A DNA stretch of 64,000 nt from CAYOYK01 sp964408185. GTDB taxonomy: Bacteria; Bacillota; Clostridia; Christensenellales; Aristaeellaceae. The DNA is taken from positions 3,757 through 67,756 of the forward strand of contig CAYOYK010000011.1 of assembly GCA_964408185.1 (NCBI GenBank), written 5' to 3'. Below, in pieces: positions 24,980-33,064 of the stretch (positions within the stretch are counted from its first letter, which is position 1; every line of letters starts with the position of its first letter). Both the position numbers and the translations under genes were made by a program. The notes beneath the pieces are model-generated. The model was not told where the DNA came from. It ran no database searches and saw nothing but the letters and a program-made list of their open reading frames with translations.

Positions 24980-25696
24980 CTATACCACAAAGCCCCCGTT
25001 GACCCCCAGCGTCTGCCCGGTGATAAACCCGGCCTTGTCCGAGGCCAAAAAGAGCAGCGCGTCGGCCACGTCCTCCGGCGTGCCAAGGCGGCCCAGCGGA
25101 GTTTCCTCCGCGAGGGCCGTCAATGTCGCGTCGTCATAGCCGCGCAGCATATCGGTGCGAATGCAGCCGGGGCATACGCAGTTGACGGTTATGCCGCTGG
25201 GCCCCAGCTCCTTGGCGAGGGCCTTGCTCAGGCCGATGAGCCCGGCCTTGACGGCGGAATAGGCGGCCTCGCAGCTCGCCCCCACCTGCCCCCACATGCT
25301 GGATACGAACACGATGCGTCCGCTCCGCCGCGCCACCATGCCGGGAATCGCCTCCTGCGCCATGTAAAACGGCGCGGACAGGTCTACGGCCAGCAGCCGG
25401 CTCCAATCATCGGGGGTTACGTCGGTCACAAGCCCGGTGTGGGCGATCCCCGCGTTGAGGATCAGCGCGTCGATATGCATCAGACGCTTGCGGGCCTCGG
25501 CCACGGCGGAGACGGCCTCGGCGCGGTCGGCCAGCTCGGCGCGCAGCGCGACGGCCCCGGTCTCGGCGCGGAGGGCCTCGGCGGCCGCCTCGCTGCGGCA
25601 ATAGGTGAACGCGGTCTGCCACCCCGCGCGCGCAAAGGCGCGCACCGCCGCCGCGCCGACGCCCCGGCTGCCGCCCGTGATCAAAACCGTCCGCAT
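24980..25696 (-). CDS. FabG-like short-chain dehydrogenase/reductase
   Basis: A 238-residue SDR. The cofactor motif is TGGSRGVGAAAV (TGxxxGxG), LILNAGIA is the NAG motif, and the catalytic set is Ser in VSSMWGQ plus YSAVK (YxxxK). The end GFITGQTLGVNGG is typical of 3-oxoacyl-ACP reductases. An Arg after strand 2 (YCRSEAAAEAL) suggests NADPH. ATG 25696 has GGAGGCC upstream. No other fatty-acid genes are adjacent, so it could be a sugar or alcohol SDR instead of the housekeeping FabG. Confidence 0.85.
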   Translation of the reverse strand: MRTVLITGGSRGVGAAAVRAFARAGWQTAFTYCRSEAAAEALRAETGAVALRAELADRAEAVSAVAEARKRLMHIDALILNAGIAHTGLVTDVTPDDWSRLLAVDLSAPFYMAQEAIPGMVARRSGRIVFVSSMWGQVGASCEAAYSAVKAGLIGLSKALAKELGPSGITVNCVCPGCIRTDMLRGYDDATLTALAEETPLGRLGTPEDVADALLFLASDKAGFITGQTLGVNGGFVV

Positions 25697-25760
25697 AAGG
25701 CCTCCTGTTCTCCCGCTAAAAAAGGCGGGCGCTCGCATAGGGAGCCGTCCGCCAAAGGGC

Positions 25761-26693
25761 TTAGAACATCTTTTTCTTCCACAGGAGGAAGAACGCCGCC
25801 CCGCTGGCCACGACGCTCATGCCCAGCACAATCCAAAACCCGCTGATGGTATTCTGCCACGGCACGCTGGTGTTCATGCCCCAGTACGAGGCAAACAGCG
25901 TGGGAATCGCCAGCACCACGGTCAGGCTGGTGAGGATCTTCATTACGATGTTGAGGTTGTTGCTGATAATGGAGGCGAACGCGTCCATCGTGCCGCTCAT
26001 GATATCGCGGTAGATGGCGCACATCTCAATGGCCTGCTTGTTTTCAACAATGACGTCGTCCAGCAGGTCGGCGTCCTCCGGGTATTTGCGCAGCATATCG
26101 GTGCGCATCAGCTTTTCCATGACCATTTCGTTGCCCTTAAGCGACGTGGAAAAGAACACGAGGGATTTTTCCAGCTTCATCATTTGCAGCAGCTCGCGGT
26201 TGCGCATGCTGGCCTGCAGGCGCTCCTGCACAAACATGCTGGCCTTGTCGATCTGCTTGAGGTACGCGAGGAACCGCCCCGCGTTGCGGTACAGGAGCTG
26301 CAGGATAAACCGCGTGCGCTTGAACGTCCAAAAGCCGCGGATGCGCTCCTCGGTAAAATCGGTAATAATGGGCGTTTCGCGCGTGGAGACGGTGATGATC
26401 ACATCGTCCACCATGATGATGCCCATGGGGATGGTGGAGTAGCTGTATCCGTTTCCGTCGCTCTCCACATAGGGAATGTCCACGATGATGAGCGTCTGGT
26501 CGTCCTCGCGCTCGATGCGGGCGCTCTCCTCCTCGTCCAGAGCGGCCTGCAAGTAGGTCGGGTCGAGGGCGAAGCGCGCGTTCAGGCCGTCGATCTCCTC
26601 GCGGGTCGGGCTTTGGAGGTGAATCCAGCAGCCCTTCTCGAAGGTGGAGATCTCGGTCAGGTGATCGTCCACAGTCAGATAGATTTTCTTCAA
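25761..26693 (-). CDS. corA: CorA-family divalent metal ion transporter
   Basis: This 310-residue protein forms a pentameric Mg2+ (or Co2+/Ni2+) channel in the membrane. A long cytosolic alpha/beta and helical domain is followed by two C-terminal membrane helices; YWGMN at the end of the first is the ion-selective GMN motif, and the tail is LLWKKKMF. The start is a TTG at 26693, 8 bases after GGCAGG, which is itself one arm of a terminator-like hairpin. About 230 bases of leader separate the start from a strong promoter, and that leader contains a short ORF with its own strong ribosome site. Expression is therefore probably controlled after transcription start. Confidence 0.92.
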   Translation of the reverse strand: MKKIYLTVDDHLTEISTFEKGCWIHLQSPTREEIDGLNARFALDPTYLQAALDEEESARIEREDDQTLIIVDIPYVESDGNGYSYSTIPMGIIMVDDVIITVSTRETPIITDFTEERIRGFWTFKRTRFILQLLYRNAGRFLAYLKQIDKASMFVQERLQASMRNRELLQMMKLEKSLVFFSTSLKGNEMVMEKLMRTDMLRKYPEDADLLDDVIVENKQAIEMCAIYRDIMSGTMDAFASIISNNLNIVMKILTSLTVVLAIPTLFASYWGMNTSVPWQNTISGFWIVLGMSVVASGAAFFLLWKKKMF

Positions 26694-26701
26694 ACAAAAA
26701 G

Positions 26702-26745
26702 CCTGCCTTTCCGTTCGCCGCGGTGCGCGGCGGGCTTCCGGCAGG
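26702..26745 (-). terminator. Attenuator-like hairpin over the corA ribosome site
   Basis: Read on the minus strand, CCTGCC (26740-26745) pairs with GGCAGG (26702-26707). Inside is a perfect 7-bp stem, CGCCGCG/CGCGGCG (26716-26722 with 26726-26732), with a CAC loop. CTTTTTGTTTG follows and contains the corA start TTG. The GGCAGG arm is the corA ribosome site, so the structure could both terminate transcription and block initiation. Confidence 0.55.
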
Positions 26746-26769
26746 AGGAGCGCAGAAGAAATACGGCCG

Positions 26770-26847
26770 CTATGCCGCCCTTGCGCCGAGCTGTCGGAGC
26801 CATTGAATTGTGGGGAAACCGGGTCTACTGTACGGGTCCGCGTCCAC
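26770..26847 (-). CDS. Putative 25-codon leader ORF upstream of corA
   Basis: GTG 26847 has a perfect GGAGGAG (26854-26860) 6 bases upstream, a stronger site than that of corA itself. The peptide begins MDADPYSRPGFPTIQW and ends in ARAA before TAG at 26770. The acidic and proline residues at the very start resemble the MgtL/CorL type of leader peptides that sense Mg2+ through ribosome instability; that comparison is from general knowledge and no homology is shown. The arms AGGAGGAGC (26853-26861) and GCTCCTCCT (26743-26751) enclose the ORF and are perfectly complementary. It may be a chance ORF in GC-rich DNA. Confidence 0.45.
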   Translation of the reverse strand: MDADPYSRPGFPTIQWLRQLGARAA

Positions 26848-26927
26848 GAAGGGCTCCTCCTTTTCGGCGTGAATAGCGCGCGGGCCAGCCGCGCCGCCGG
26901 GCGTAGCCGCCCATATGCCTACACTCT

Positions 26928-26957
26928 ATCATAAACTCTTTTGGCGGAAAAAGTCAA
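26928..26957 (-). promoter_or_regulatory. Promoter of corA with a ~230-base leader
   Basis: On the minus strand TTGACT (26952-26957) and TATGAT (26928-26933) are separated by 18 bases. Transcription would start near 26921, leaving a long leader before the corA start. Confidence 0.7.
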
Positions 26958-27000
26958 CCGCGCGTCAAACTTTTCTGCGGGCAAACGCGCCGCGCGGGCG

Positions 27001-27029
27001 TTCCATACGGGAGAAAATTGTGGTACAAT
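27001..27029 (+). promoter_or_regulatory. Promoter of the Pr6Pr-like gene
   Basis: TTCCAT (27001-27006) and TACAAT (27024-27029) are separated by 17 bases, 50 bases before the ATG. Confidence 0.5.
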
Positions 27030-27079
27030 TGGGGGGATTGAATGGCGGCGCATCTGCCGGAAAGCATAGGAGGCGCGCT

Positions 27080-27724
27080 ATGACAGCCGATTTTTCCAAG
27101 AGCCTGTTTTCGCTGATCTGCAACGCAATCATCGTCGTATGGACGGCGATCTCGGTCTATCGCGGGTACTGCCCGCGCGGCGAGGATGGCAAGCGCCATC
27201 GCAGCGCAAAGACATTCCGCTACTTTACCACGGATTCCAACATACTCGCCGCGCTGAGCGCCTTGGCGCTGATCCCGTTTGGCGTGATCGGGGTGACGGG
27301 CGGCGGCTTTGCGCTGCCCGTGTGGGCCGTCGCGCTCAAATACGCGGGCACGGCGGCCGTGACGGTCACATTTTTGACGGTGATGCTCTTTTTGGGGCCC
27401 ACGCAGGGCTATCGGGATATGCTGGCTGGCGACGGCCTGTACATGCACCTCATCGGCCCGGTGCTGGCCGTTGTGTCCTTTTGCGTGCCGGAGGCGGGCG
27501 TGCCCATCGGCTGGCCGCAGACGCTGCTGGGCCTGCTGCCCACGCTGCTTTACGGGGGGATCTACTGGCTGCAGGTCGTCGCTCGCGGTGAGGACAACGG
27601 CGGCTGGCCTGATTTTTACGGCTTCAACCGCAACGGCAAATGGCGCTGGAGCATTGCGGTGATGGTCTCCTGCGCGTACCTCGTCGCCATCGGGCTGATG
27701 CTGCTGCACAATCTGCCGGGCTGA
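27080..27724 (+). CDS. Pr6Pr-like integral membrane protein
   Basis: A 214-residue protein with about six membrane helices, starting with SLFSLICNAIIVVWTAISVY. The motif KTFRYFTTDSNILAALSALALIP is the conserved RYFT(x)xSN block of Pr6Pr/FAR-17a-like membrane proteins, and YGGIYWLQVV with DFYGFN is also typical. The biochemical function is unknown. AGGAGG lies 6 bases before ATG 27080. The gene is transcribed alone and divergently from corA, and converges on the PHP phosphatase gene 23 bases downstream. Confidence 0.72.
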   Translation: MTADFSKSLFSLICNAIIVVWTAISVYRGYCPRGEDGKRHRSAKTFRYFTTDSNILAALSALALIPFGVIGVTGGGFALPVWAVALKYAGTAAVTVTFLTVMLFLGPTQGYRDMLAGDGLYMHLIGPVLAVVSFCVPEAGVPIGWPQTLLGLLPTLLYGGIYWLQVVARGEDNGGWPDFYGFNRNGKWRWSIAVMVSCAYLVAIGLMLLHNLPG

Positions 27725-27747
27725 TACGCCGGAGGAACACGCGCAAT

Positions 27748-28551
27748 TCACCGGCGCGTCGGGATTTGATACCGATCCGTATCGGTCAGCCCAAGGGCCT
27801 CGGCCACCGCGGGCAGCGCCGTCGTCACGCCGGGCAGCGCGTCGGGATGATGCGCGTCCGAGCCGCAGTAGAATTTGCAGCCGGCCTTCTTTGCCAGCCG
27901 ATAGGGCCTCAGCCAATCCTCCGGGCGCGCCTGCCAAGCCGGGAAGGCGCTGGCGTTCAGCTCCACGCCCGTTCCGCGCGCGGCGTATTTGTCCATCGCG
28001 CGGAGAAAGCGCTCCTCGTCCAGCAGCGCCATAACGTCCGCCACGCAGCCCTCGAAGAACAGCGAAGGGTCGGTCAGGTGCGAAAGCCCGATCTTTTCAA
28101 ACGGGAGATCAAGCGCCGCAAGCTGCTCAAGGCGCTCGGTGAGCAGCGAGGCCATTTGGCGCTCCGTTACCACGCTCAGCGGGCGCACATAGCCCTTGGA
28201 GTGCATGTGGGTCAGCGGCACGGAGACCAAATCAAACTCGTCAAAGTGCGGGCGCGTCAGCGTAAGGCGGTCGCCGCCCATGTACTCCACCTCGCAGCCG
28301 AAGCGCAGCGCCAACGGCAGCCCGGTTGGCAGCGGCAGCAGCCGCTTGACGTGGGGGAGGTCCTGCGGCGCGTACCATTCGCTCACGCCGGGCACGTCGC
28401 CGTCCCACAGGTGGTCGGTATAGCATACGCCGGAGTATCCGGCGCGCACGGCGTATTCCGCAATGCCCCGCGCGCTCATGGCCGGATCGGCGCAGCAGGT
28501 GGACAGGCTCGTGTGGACGTGATAGTCGTGGTCGCACAGGAACGCGCTCAT
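27748..28551 (-). CDS. PHP-domain phosphatase, HisK-like
   Basis: A 267-residue PHP-fold metalloenzyme. Metal-binding motifs in order are DYHVHTSLS near residue 10, CYTDH near 45, GCEVEY near 85, and GSDAHHPDA near the end. The layout matches histidinol-phosphatase of the HisK type (hydrolysis of histidinol phosphate), but no other his gene is near and the family also includes general phosphoesterases. TDP(S/L)FF replaces part of the usual central His block, so the substrate remains open. PlsY follows upstream on the same strand with a short gap, suggesting co-transcription. Confidence 0.78.
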   Translation of the reverse strand: MSAFLCDHDYHVHTSLSTCCADPAMSARGIAEYAVRAGYSGVCYTDHLWDGDVPGVSEWYAPQDLPHVKRLLPLPTGLPLALRFGCEVEYMGGDRLTLTRPHFDEFDLVSVPLTHMHSKGYVRPLSVVTERQMASLLTERLEQLAALDLPFEKIGLSHLTDPSLFFEGCVADVMALLDEERFLRAMDKYAARGTGVELNASAFPAWQARPEDWLRPYRLAKKAGCKFYCGSDAHHPDALPGVTTALPAVAEALGLTDTDRYQIPTRR

Positions 28552-28577
28552 GGGGGAAGGCCTCCTATCGCATCGGG

Positions 28578-29237
28578 CTACCGCGCCTGCGGCAGGCGCT
28601 CGCCATCCTCATCCGGGAGCGGGGCGGCGCTCGCCGCGTGCTCCACCAAACGAATGCCGATAAAGTTTTTGTACGCCGGAATGGCGCACACCAGCACGCA
28701 GCCCACGGCGGCGATCATGTGCCCCGTGACCAGCGCGCCGCCCACGCAGCAGACCGCCACCACGGAAAACGTAACAAAGCTCCTGCGCTCGTTGGGCCGT
28801 ATCACCCAAATCAGCGAAAAAAACAGGTAGAAGAAGATCAGCGCCCCTACGGCGAAGCTGTACGGCAGCAAGCCCGCCAGCGAGCCGAAGGCCGGGGCGA
28901 TGGCCTTGCCGCCGCCAAAGCGGTATATCGGGGCCATGGCATGGCCCAGCACGGGGGCAAGCATCACCAGCGGCAGAAGGGGAAAATCGTACGGGACGCG
29001 GCGCGTCGCCAGAAACACGGGCAAAAAGCCCTTGCCCAGCTCCAGCAGCAGGCACAGCAGCCCGATGGGCACGCCCGCGTAGGTAAACGCGTTGGCGGAG
29101 CCAGGGTTGTGGTCCTTGCTGACCTTGGTCACATCCACGCCCTTCAGCAGCTTGGGCACATGATAGCTAAACAGCACGCCGCCGAGCGCAAAGCCTGTCA
29201 GAACAAAAAAGATAGAAGTCCAAAAGAAGCCGTCCAT
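28578..29237 (-). CDS. plsY: Glycerol-3-phosphate acyltransferase PlsY family
   Basis: A 219-residue membrane acyltransferase that moves an acyl group from acyl-phosphate to glycerol 3-phosphate, the first step in phospholipid synthesis. The conserved loops are SKDHNPGSANAF, LGHAMAPIYRFGGGKAIAPAFG (the active GGK loop) and RPNERR. Five to six hydrophobic segments are visible. The start is ATG 29237 with AAAGGGGATG upstream. The next gene upstream (29269) is a lipid glycosyltransferase, so the two make a lipid-synthesis pair. Confidence 0.88.
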   Translation of the reverse strand: MDGFFWTSIFFVLTGFALGGVLFSYHVPKLLKGVDVTKVSKDHNPGSANAFTYAGVPIGLLCLLLELGKGFLPVFLATRRVPYDFPLLPLVMLAPVLGHAMAPIYRFGGGKAIAPAFGSLAGLLPYSFAVGALIFFYLFFSLIWVIRPNERRSFVTFSVVAVCCVGGALVTGHMIAAVGCVLVCAIPAYKNFIGIRLVEHAASAAPLPDEDGERLPQAR

Positions 29238-29268
29238 GCGCGCATCCCCTTTGATCGGGTCGGGTCGT

Positions 29269-30378
29269 TCAGCTTTCGAGTTGCAGGGTCTGATCCAGGA
29301 TATCGTCCGCGGCGCGCGGGTTGATGAGCTCGCGCTGGCAGCGGAGCATGGCTTCGCAGGCGGCGGGGTCGCGGGCGAGGCGCACGGCGGCCTGCACGCT
29401 GGCGGCGGGGCTGTCCGTGGCGATGGACGCGCCCCGATCGCCGAAGAACCGGGCGTTCTCCGTTTCGCAGCCGGGGATGGGCGCCGTGTGGACGGTCGGC
29501 ACATTTTTGATGGCGGCCTCGGTGCTGCTCAGGCCGCCCGGCTTGGTAAGCAGCACGTCGCACGCGTCCATGTACAGGGCGACCTCCTTGGTAAAGCCGA
29601 TCGCCCGCAGCCGCGGCTCGTCCGGGTATCGGCTCGCGAGGGTCTCCGTGAGGCGCGGGTTGTTGCCCGTGAGCACCAGCACGCGGGCGGAGGGATCGGT
29701 TTGCTTCAGCAGGCCGTCCACCAGATCCGGCACGTCGCCAAAGCCCATGGAGCCCGTCATCAGCAGGTACAGCTTGCCCTCGCGCCGCAGGCCCAGCTTG
29801 GCCCGCGCGGTCGGCTGCGGCGTTTTCTCGCGGAAGCGCGCGCTCACCGGGATGCCCGTCACCGCCAGCCGATCGGGCGCGAAGCCCTTGCTCTCGTACT
29901 CGGCGCGCAAATCCTCGTGCGGGATGAAAAACACGTCCACGTCGGTCTCCTCCCAAAAGGGAGAGCAGGTATAATCGGTCGCCACGCCGTAGCTGCGCAC
30001 GTTCAACCCGTGGCGGCGCAGGTAGGTAAGCGCCTCGGCCGGGAAGAGATGCGGCGAGAACACCGTGTCAAAGCCGTTTTGCGTAATGTAATCGCCCAGC
30101 GCCTTGGCGTAGAGCGTATTGGCAAAGTACACGGGCGAGCGGCGCTTTGCGCTGCTGATCAAATCGCCCGCGTAATACAGCTTGCCAAACAATCCCGGTA
30201 TACGCTGCGTGATTTTGATGTATCCGCCGCTCACGGTGCGGGACGTGCCGCGGCTCGCAAAGGCGAGCGTATCGCGCATCTCGCAGGGGATGCCGCGCGC
30301 CGTCAGCGCCTCCGTCAGGGCTCGTCCGGCCGTGTTGTGGCCGCCGCCCGTGTTGCAGCTGAGCACCAGCGCCTTCAA
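29269..30378 (-). CDS. Diacylglycerol glycosyltransferase (MGDG synthase/UgtP-like)
   Basis: A 369-residue GT28-family enzyme. The N-terminal acceptor domain starts ALVLSCNTGGGHNTAGRALTEAL, the exact MGDG-synthase signature that binds lipid. The C-terminal donor domain has LYLLMTGSMGFG, LTGNNPRLTE, and DVLLTKPGGLSSTEA, the UDP-sugar-binding E/GG loop. In Firmicutes such enzymes make mono- or diglucosyl-diacylglycerol, the anchor of lipoteichoic acid. The start is a TTG (30376-30378) with AAAGGAGG upstream. Its neighbour plsY supplies early lipid intermediates. MurG is the nearest alternative, but the N-terminal motif argues against it. Confidence 0.87.
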   Translation of the reverse strand: MKALVLSCNTGGGHNTAGRALTEALTARGIPCEMRDTLAFASRGTSRTVSGGYIKITQRIPGLFGKLYYAGDLISSAKRRSPVYFANTLYAKALGDYITQNGFDTVFSPHLFPAEALTYLRRHGLNVRSYGVATDYTCSPFWEETDVDVFFIPHEDLRAEYESKGFAPDRLAVTGIPVSARFREKTPQPTARAKLGLRREGKLYLLMTGSMGFGDVPDLVDGLLKQTDPSARVLVLTGNNPRLTETLASRYPDEPRLRAIGFTKEVALYMDACDVLLTKPGGLSSTEAAIKNVPTVHTAPIPGCETENARFFGDRGASIATDSPAASVQAAVRLARDPAACEAMLRCQRELINPRAADDILDQTLQLES

Positions 30379-30453
30379 TACCGCCCGCCTCCTTTGGTTG
30401 ATAAGCTCGCGTCTATTCTATCACATTTCGACAGAAAACGCGAGGGCCTTCGC

Positions 30454-30498
30454 GGGGAGCGCGGCTCTCCAAGCCCCTCGCGGGTTTCATCGACAGGG
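30454..30498. repeat. Dispersed 45-base intergenic repeat
   Basis: GGGGAGCGCGGCTCTCCAAG and the following 25 bases match 2656-2700 with about four differences. It lies between the two glycosyltransferase genes, just downstream of the GT4 stop on its coding strand. Its stem (GGGGAGCGCGGCTCTCC) could act as a weak terminator. Confidence 0.75.
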
Positions 30499-30505
30499 CG
30501 AGCTC

Positions 30506-31765
30506 TCAGGCGCGGCCGTCCGCTTCGGCATTGCAAAGCGCCGTCAGCTCGCCGCATACGGCCTGCGCGCAGTCCGCCGCGCGGAAGGAGCCGGCCCACA
30601 GCGCACGCGCCGCCGCGCGCCGCGCAAGCTGCGCCTCGCACGGCTCCCGCGCCAGCGCGAGCAGGCCGTCGCAGATCGCCCGCGCGTCCGCGTCGGCGGG
30701 CAGCAGCACGCCCGTGCCGGCCGTGACCAGCTCCGGCACGCCGCCCACGGCCAGCCCAAGCAGCGGGATCCCGGCCGAAAGCGCCTCCATCATGCTGACG
30801 GGCAGGCCCTCGCTGGAGGAAACGTTGGCCAGCGCGTGGGGACGGAGCGCCGCGTATTCCACCGCCAGCGAGGCGTTGGGCACGCGCCCGCGCAGCTCGA
30901 TTTGCAGCTCCGGGCGGGCGGCGGTCAGCGCGCTTGCCTGCGCGCGAAGCTCCGGCAGCAGCGCGCCGTCGCCAAAGTGCACCCAGCGCAGCGGAACGCC
31001 CTCCGGCCAGAGCGCCAGCGCCTCCGCGAGCAAGCGCACGCGCTTGACGGGAATCACGTTGGAGCAGCTGACCACCGTAAACACGCCGTCCGGCGCGGGC
31101 GGCTCCGTCTGCGCGAAGCCCTCGCAGCCCAAGTACCGCGCCTGATACTTGGGGCCGTCCGGTCGGCTCCAGCGGCGCAGATAGTAGGCCTTGCCCTGCT
31201 CGCATACGAAGAACAGCCGGTCCAGCCGCCGGTCGATGCAGGGGCGGTACGGGAGCCAATCCTGCTTTGCGGCGGCCTGATACAGGTCGTAGCCGTGCGC
31301 GCGGGCCGCGAAGCGCAGGTCGGGAAATCGGCCTTTCAGCCGCGCGAACGCGTAGGTCTGCGGCGTCGTCCAAAAAAAGTAGAGCACGCCCTCGGAGGGC
31401 TGCTTTTGCAGATATTTGCGCAGGCAGCGCTGATAGCGCAGCGCCCGCGCCCCGTGCACCCAAATCACGGACGCGCGCCGCGCCCACGCTCGGAGGGAAA
31501 CTCCCCGCCGGGCCGCGAGCAGCTCGCGCCAAAAATCGGCCTGAAACAGCGCCATCGCCAAATAGAGCGCCAGCGGGCGGGCGTTGCGCAAACGCTCCAC
31601 GCGCACGCCGTCCGGCAGAGGCTCCACCGGCTCCTCGCCCCACACGCGGAAGGGCAGCAGCGTCACATCGAAGGCGCGGGCCAGCGCGCGCAGCTCCGCG
31701 TGCAGAAAGCTCGCCTCCTCAGCGGTAAACGGATAGCTTTCGGTGATCAAATAAAGCGGCTTCAT
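30506..31765 (-). CDS. Glycosyltransferase family 4 protein
   Basis: A 419-residue GT-B enzyme. The N-terminal half contains ITESYPFTAEEASFLHAELRALA and an acceptor region with ARAHGYDLY. The C-terminal donor domain has FTVVSCSNVIPVKRVRLLAEAL, RWVHFGDGALLPELR, and the E-x7-E signature SSEGLPVSMMEALSAGIPLLGLAVGGVPELV. It probably transfers a sugar in capsule or envelope polysaccharide synthesis. ATG 31765 is preceded by AGGAGAG; an in-frame upstream start at 31864 has no site. No other polysaccharide genes adjoin it, so the pathway is unknown. Confidence 0.88.
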   Translation of the reverse strand: MKPLYLITESYPFTAEEASFLHAELRALARAFDVTLLPFRVWGEEPVEPLPDGVRVERLRNARPLALYLAMALFQADFWRELLAARRGVSLRAWARRASVIWVHGARALRYQRCLRKYLQKQPSEGVLYFFWTTPQTYAFARLKGRFPDLRFAARAHGYDLYQAAAKQDWLPYRPCIDRRLDRLFFVCEQGKAYYLRRWSRPDGPKYQARYLGCEGFAQTEPPAPDGVFTVVSCSNVIPVKRVRLLAEALALWPEGVPLRWVHFGDGALLPELRAQASALTAARPELQIELRGRVPNASLAVEYAALRPHALANVSSSEGLPVSMMEALSAGIPLLGLAVGGVPELVTAGTGVLLPADADARAICDGLLALAREPCEAQLARRAAARALWAGSFRAADCAQAVCGELTALCNAEADGRA

Positions 31766-31842
31766 ACATCTCTCCTGTGGCGCGCGGGGGACGCGCGCAC
31801 GCACAGTATAGCAGATAGCGCCGCGCGGGGCAAGGCGGCGGA

Positions 31843-31871
31843 TTGACAAACGCGGCGTTCCCAAGTATCAT
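31843..31871 (+). promoter_or_regulatory. Promoter of the ruvCAB-queA operon
   Basis: TTGACA (31843-31848) and TATCAT (31866-31871) are separated by 17 bases, 25 bases before the ruvC ATG. I see no clear LexA box. Confidence 0.8.
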
Positions 31872-31896
31872 AACGCATAGAAACGGAGGCGGCGGC

Positions 31897-32391
31897 ATGG
31901 TGCTGTTGGGGATCGATCCGGGGCTTGCGACGCTTGGCTGGGGCGTGATCGACGCGGCGGGCGGGCGCTCGCGGCTGATCGACTACGGCGCCATTCTCAC
32001 CACGCCGGAGCAGCGCCTGCCCGACCGCCTGAAGCAGATCGGCGCGGACATGGACGCGCTGCTGCTGCGCTTCCAGCCGGAGGAGATCGCGTTTGAGGAG
32101 CTCTTCTTCGCCAAAAACGTCACGACCGCGTTCACCGTGGGCGCGGCGCGCGGGGTGAGCATCGCCCGCTGCGCGGAGTATACCGATAAGCTGTACGAGT
32201 ACACGCCCATGCAGGTCAAGCAGGCCATCGTGGGCTACGGCAAGGCGGAGAAGCGCCAAATCCAGCAGATGGTCAAGCTGATGCTGCGCATGGAGGAGAT
32301 CCCCCGCCCGGACGACGCGGCCGACGCCCTCGCCATCGCCATGACGCACGCGGCCGTGGGGCCGCTCAAAACCGAGTTTCGCATGAAATAA
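31897..32391 (+). CDS. ruvC: Crossover junction endodeoxyribonuclease RuvC
   Basis: A 164-residue Holliday junction resolvase. The acidic catalytic residues sit in LLGIDPGLATLGWGVID (first Asp), AFEELFFAKNVTTAFTVG (Glu) and PRPDDAADALAIAMTHA (two Asp). The length matches the family. GGAGG precedes ATG 31897. It is followed closely by ruvA and ruvB, which form the branch-migration motor, so all parts of the resolvasome are encoded together. Confidence 0.96.
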   Translation: MVLLGIDPGLATLGWGVIDAAGGRSRLIDYGAILTTPEQRLPDRLKQIGADMDALLLRFQPEEIAFEELFFAKNVTTAFTVGAARGVSIARCAEYTDKLYEYTPMQVKQAIVGYGKAEKRQIQQMVKLMLRMEEIPRPDDAADALAIAMTHAAVGPLKTEFRMK

Positions 32392-32412
32392 CGCCCGTTG
32401 GGAGGCCGAACG

Positions 32413-33030
32413 ATGATCTCCATGCTCAAGGGAACCATCCTGGACAAGGACGCGAACGAGGCCGTGCTGATGGCCGGGGGCGTCGGCTTCCGGCTGCTGT
32501 GCTCAGGCAACACAGTCTCCATGCTGCCGCAGGCCGGCGGCGAGGCGACGGTGTACACCTACCTCTCCGTGCGCGAGGACGCGATGGAGCTGTACGGCTT
32601 CCTTACCAAGGAGGAGCGCGCGATGTTTCGCAGCCTGATCTCCGTAAGCGGCATCGGGCCGAGGAGCGCGCTGTTTGTGCTGGGCAGCATGCCGCTGAGC
32701 GACCTGCGGCTCGCCATTTTAACGGGCGATACCGCCGCGCTCAGCCGCGCGCAGGGCGTGGGCAAAAAGACCGCGCAGCGCATCGCGCTGGAGCTGCGCG
32801 ACAAGCTGGCCAAGGACGCGCTGTCCGACGAGAGCGCCTTTGCCGCCGCTGATCTGGCCGGGGACGCGCCCATCGCTCACGATGCGATCAGCGAGGCGAT
32901 GCAGGCGCTCAAGGCCCTCGGCTACTCCCCGCAGGAGGCCACCGCGGCCCTCCGGGGCGTCAAGGGGCAGGCCGATACCGCCGACGAGCTGATCCGTCTG
33001 GCGCTGAAAAAGATGATCCAATCGGAGTAA
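32413..33030 (+). CDS. ruvA: Holliday junction DNA helicase RuvA
   Basis: A 205-residue protein that binds four-way junctions as a tetramer and loads RuvB. The N-terminal OB domain runs from MISMLKGTIL to about residue 62. Two helix-hairpin-helix motifs follow (LISVSGIGPRSALFVLG and LSRAQGVGKKTAQRIALELRDKL), and the C-terminal domain III (ISEAMQALKALGYSPQEATAAL) contacts RuvB. The ATG is 8 bases after GGAGG. Confidence 0.96.
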   Translation: MISMLKGTILDKDANEAVLMAGGVGFRLLCSGNTVSMLPQAGGEATVYTYLSVREDAMELYGFLTKEERAMFRSLISVSGIGPRSALFVLGSMPLSDLRLAILTGDTAALSRAQGVGKKTAQRIALELRDKLAKDALSDESAFAAADLAGDAPIAHDAISEAMQALKALGYSPQEATAALRGVKGQADTADELIRLALKKMIQSE

Positions 33031-33064
33031 CGGGCTGATCGCCTGAAAGAATCGAGGCTTCGTG

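Noticed and set aside
26693..26930. M-box (ykoK) Mg2+ riboswitch upstream of corA
   Set aside because: I could not find the conserved M-box sequence blocks; the leader is better explained by an upstream ORF and an attenuator. An Rfam search would settle this.
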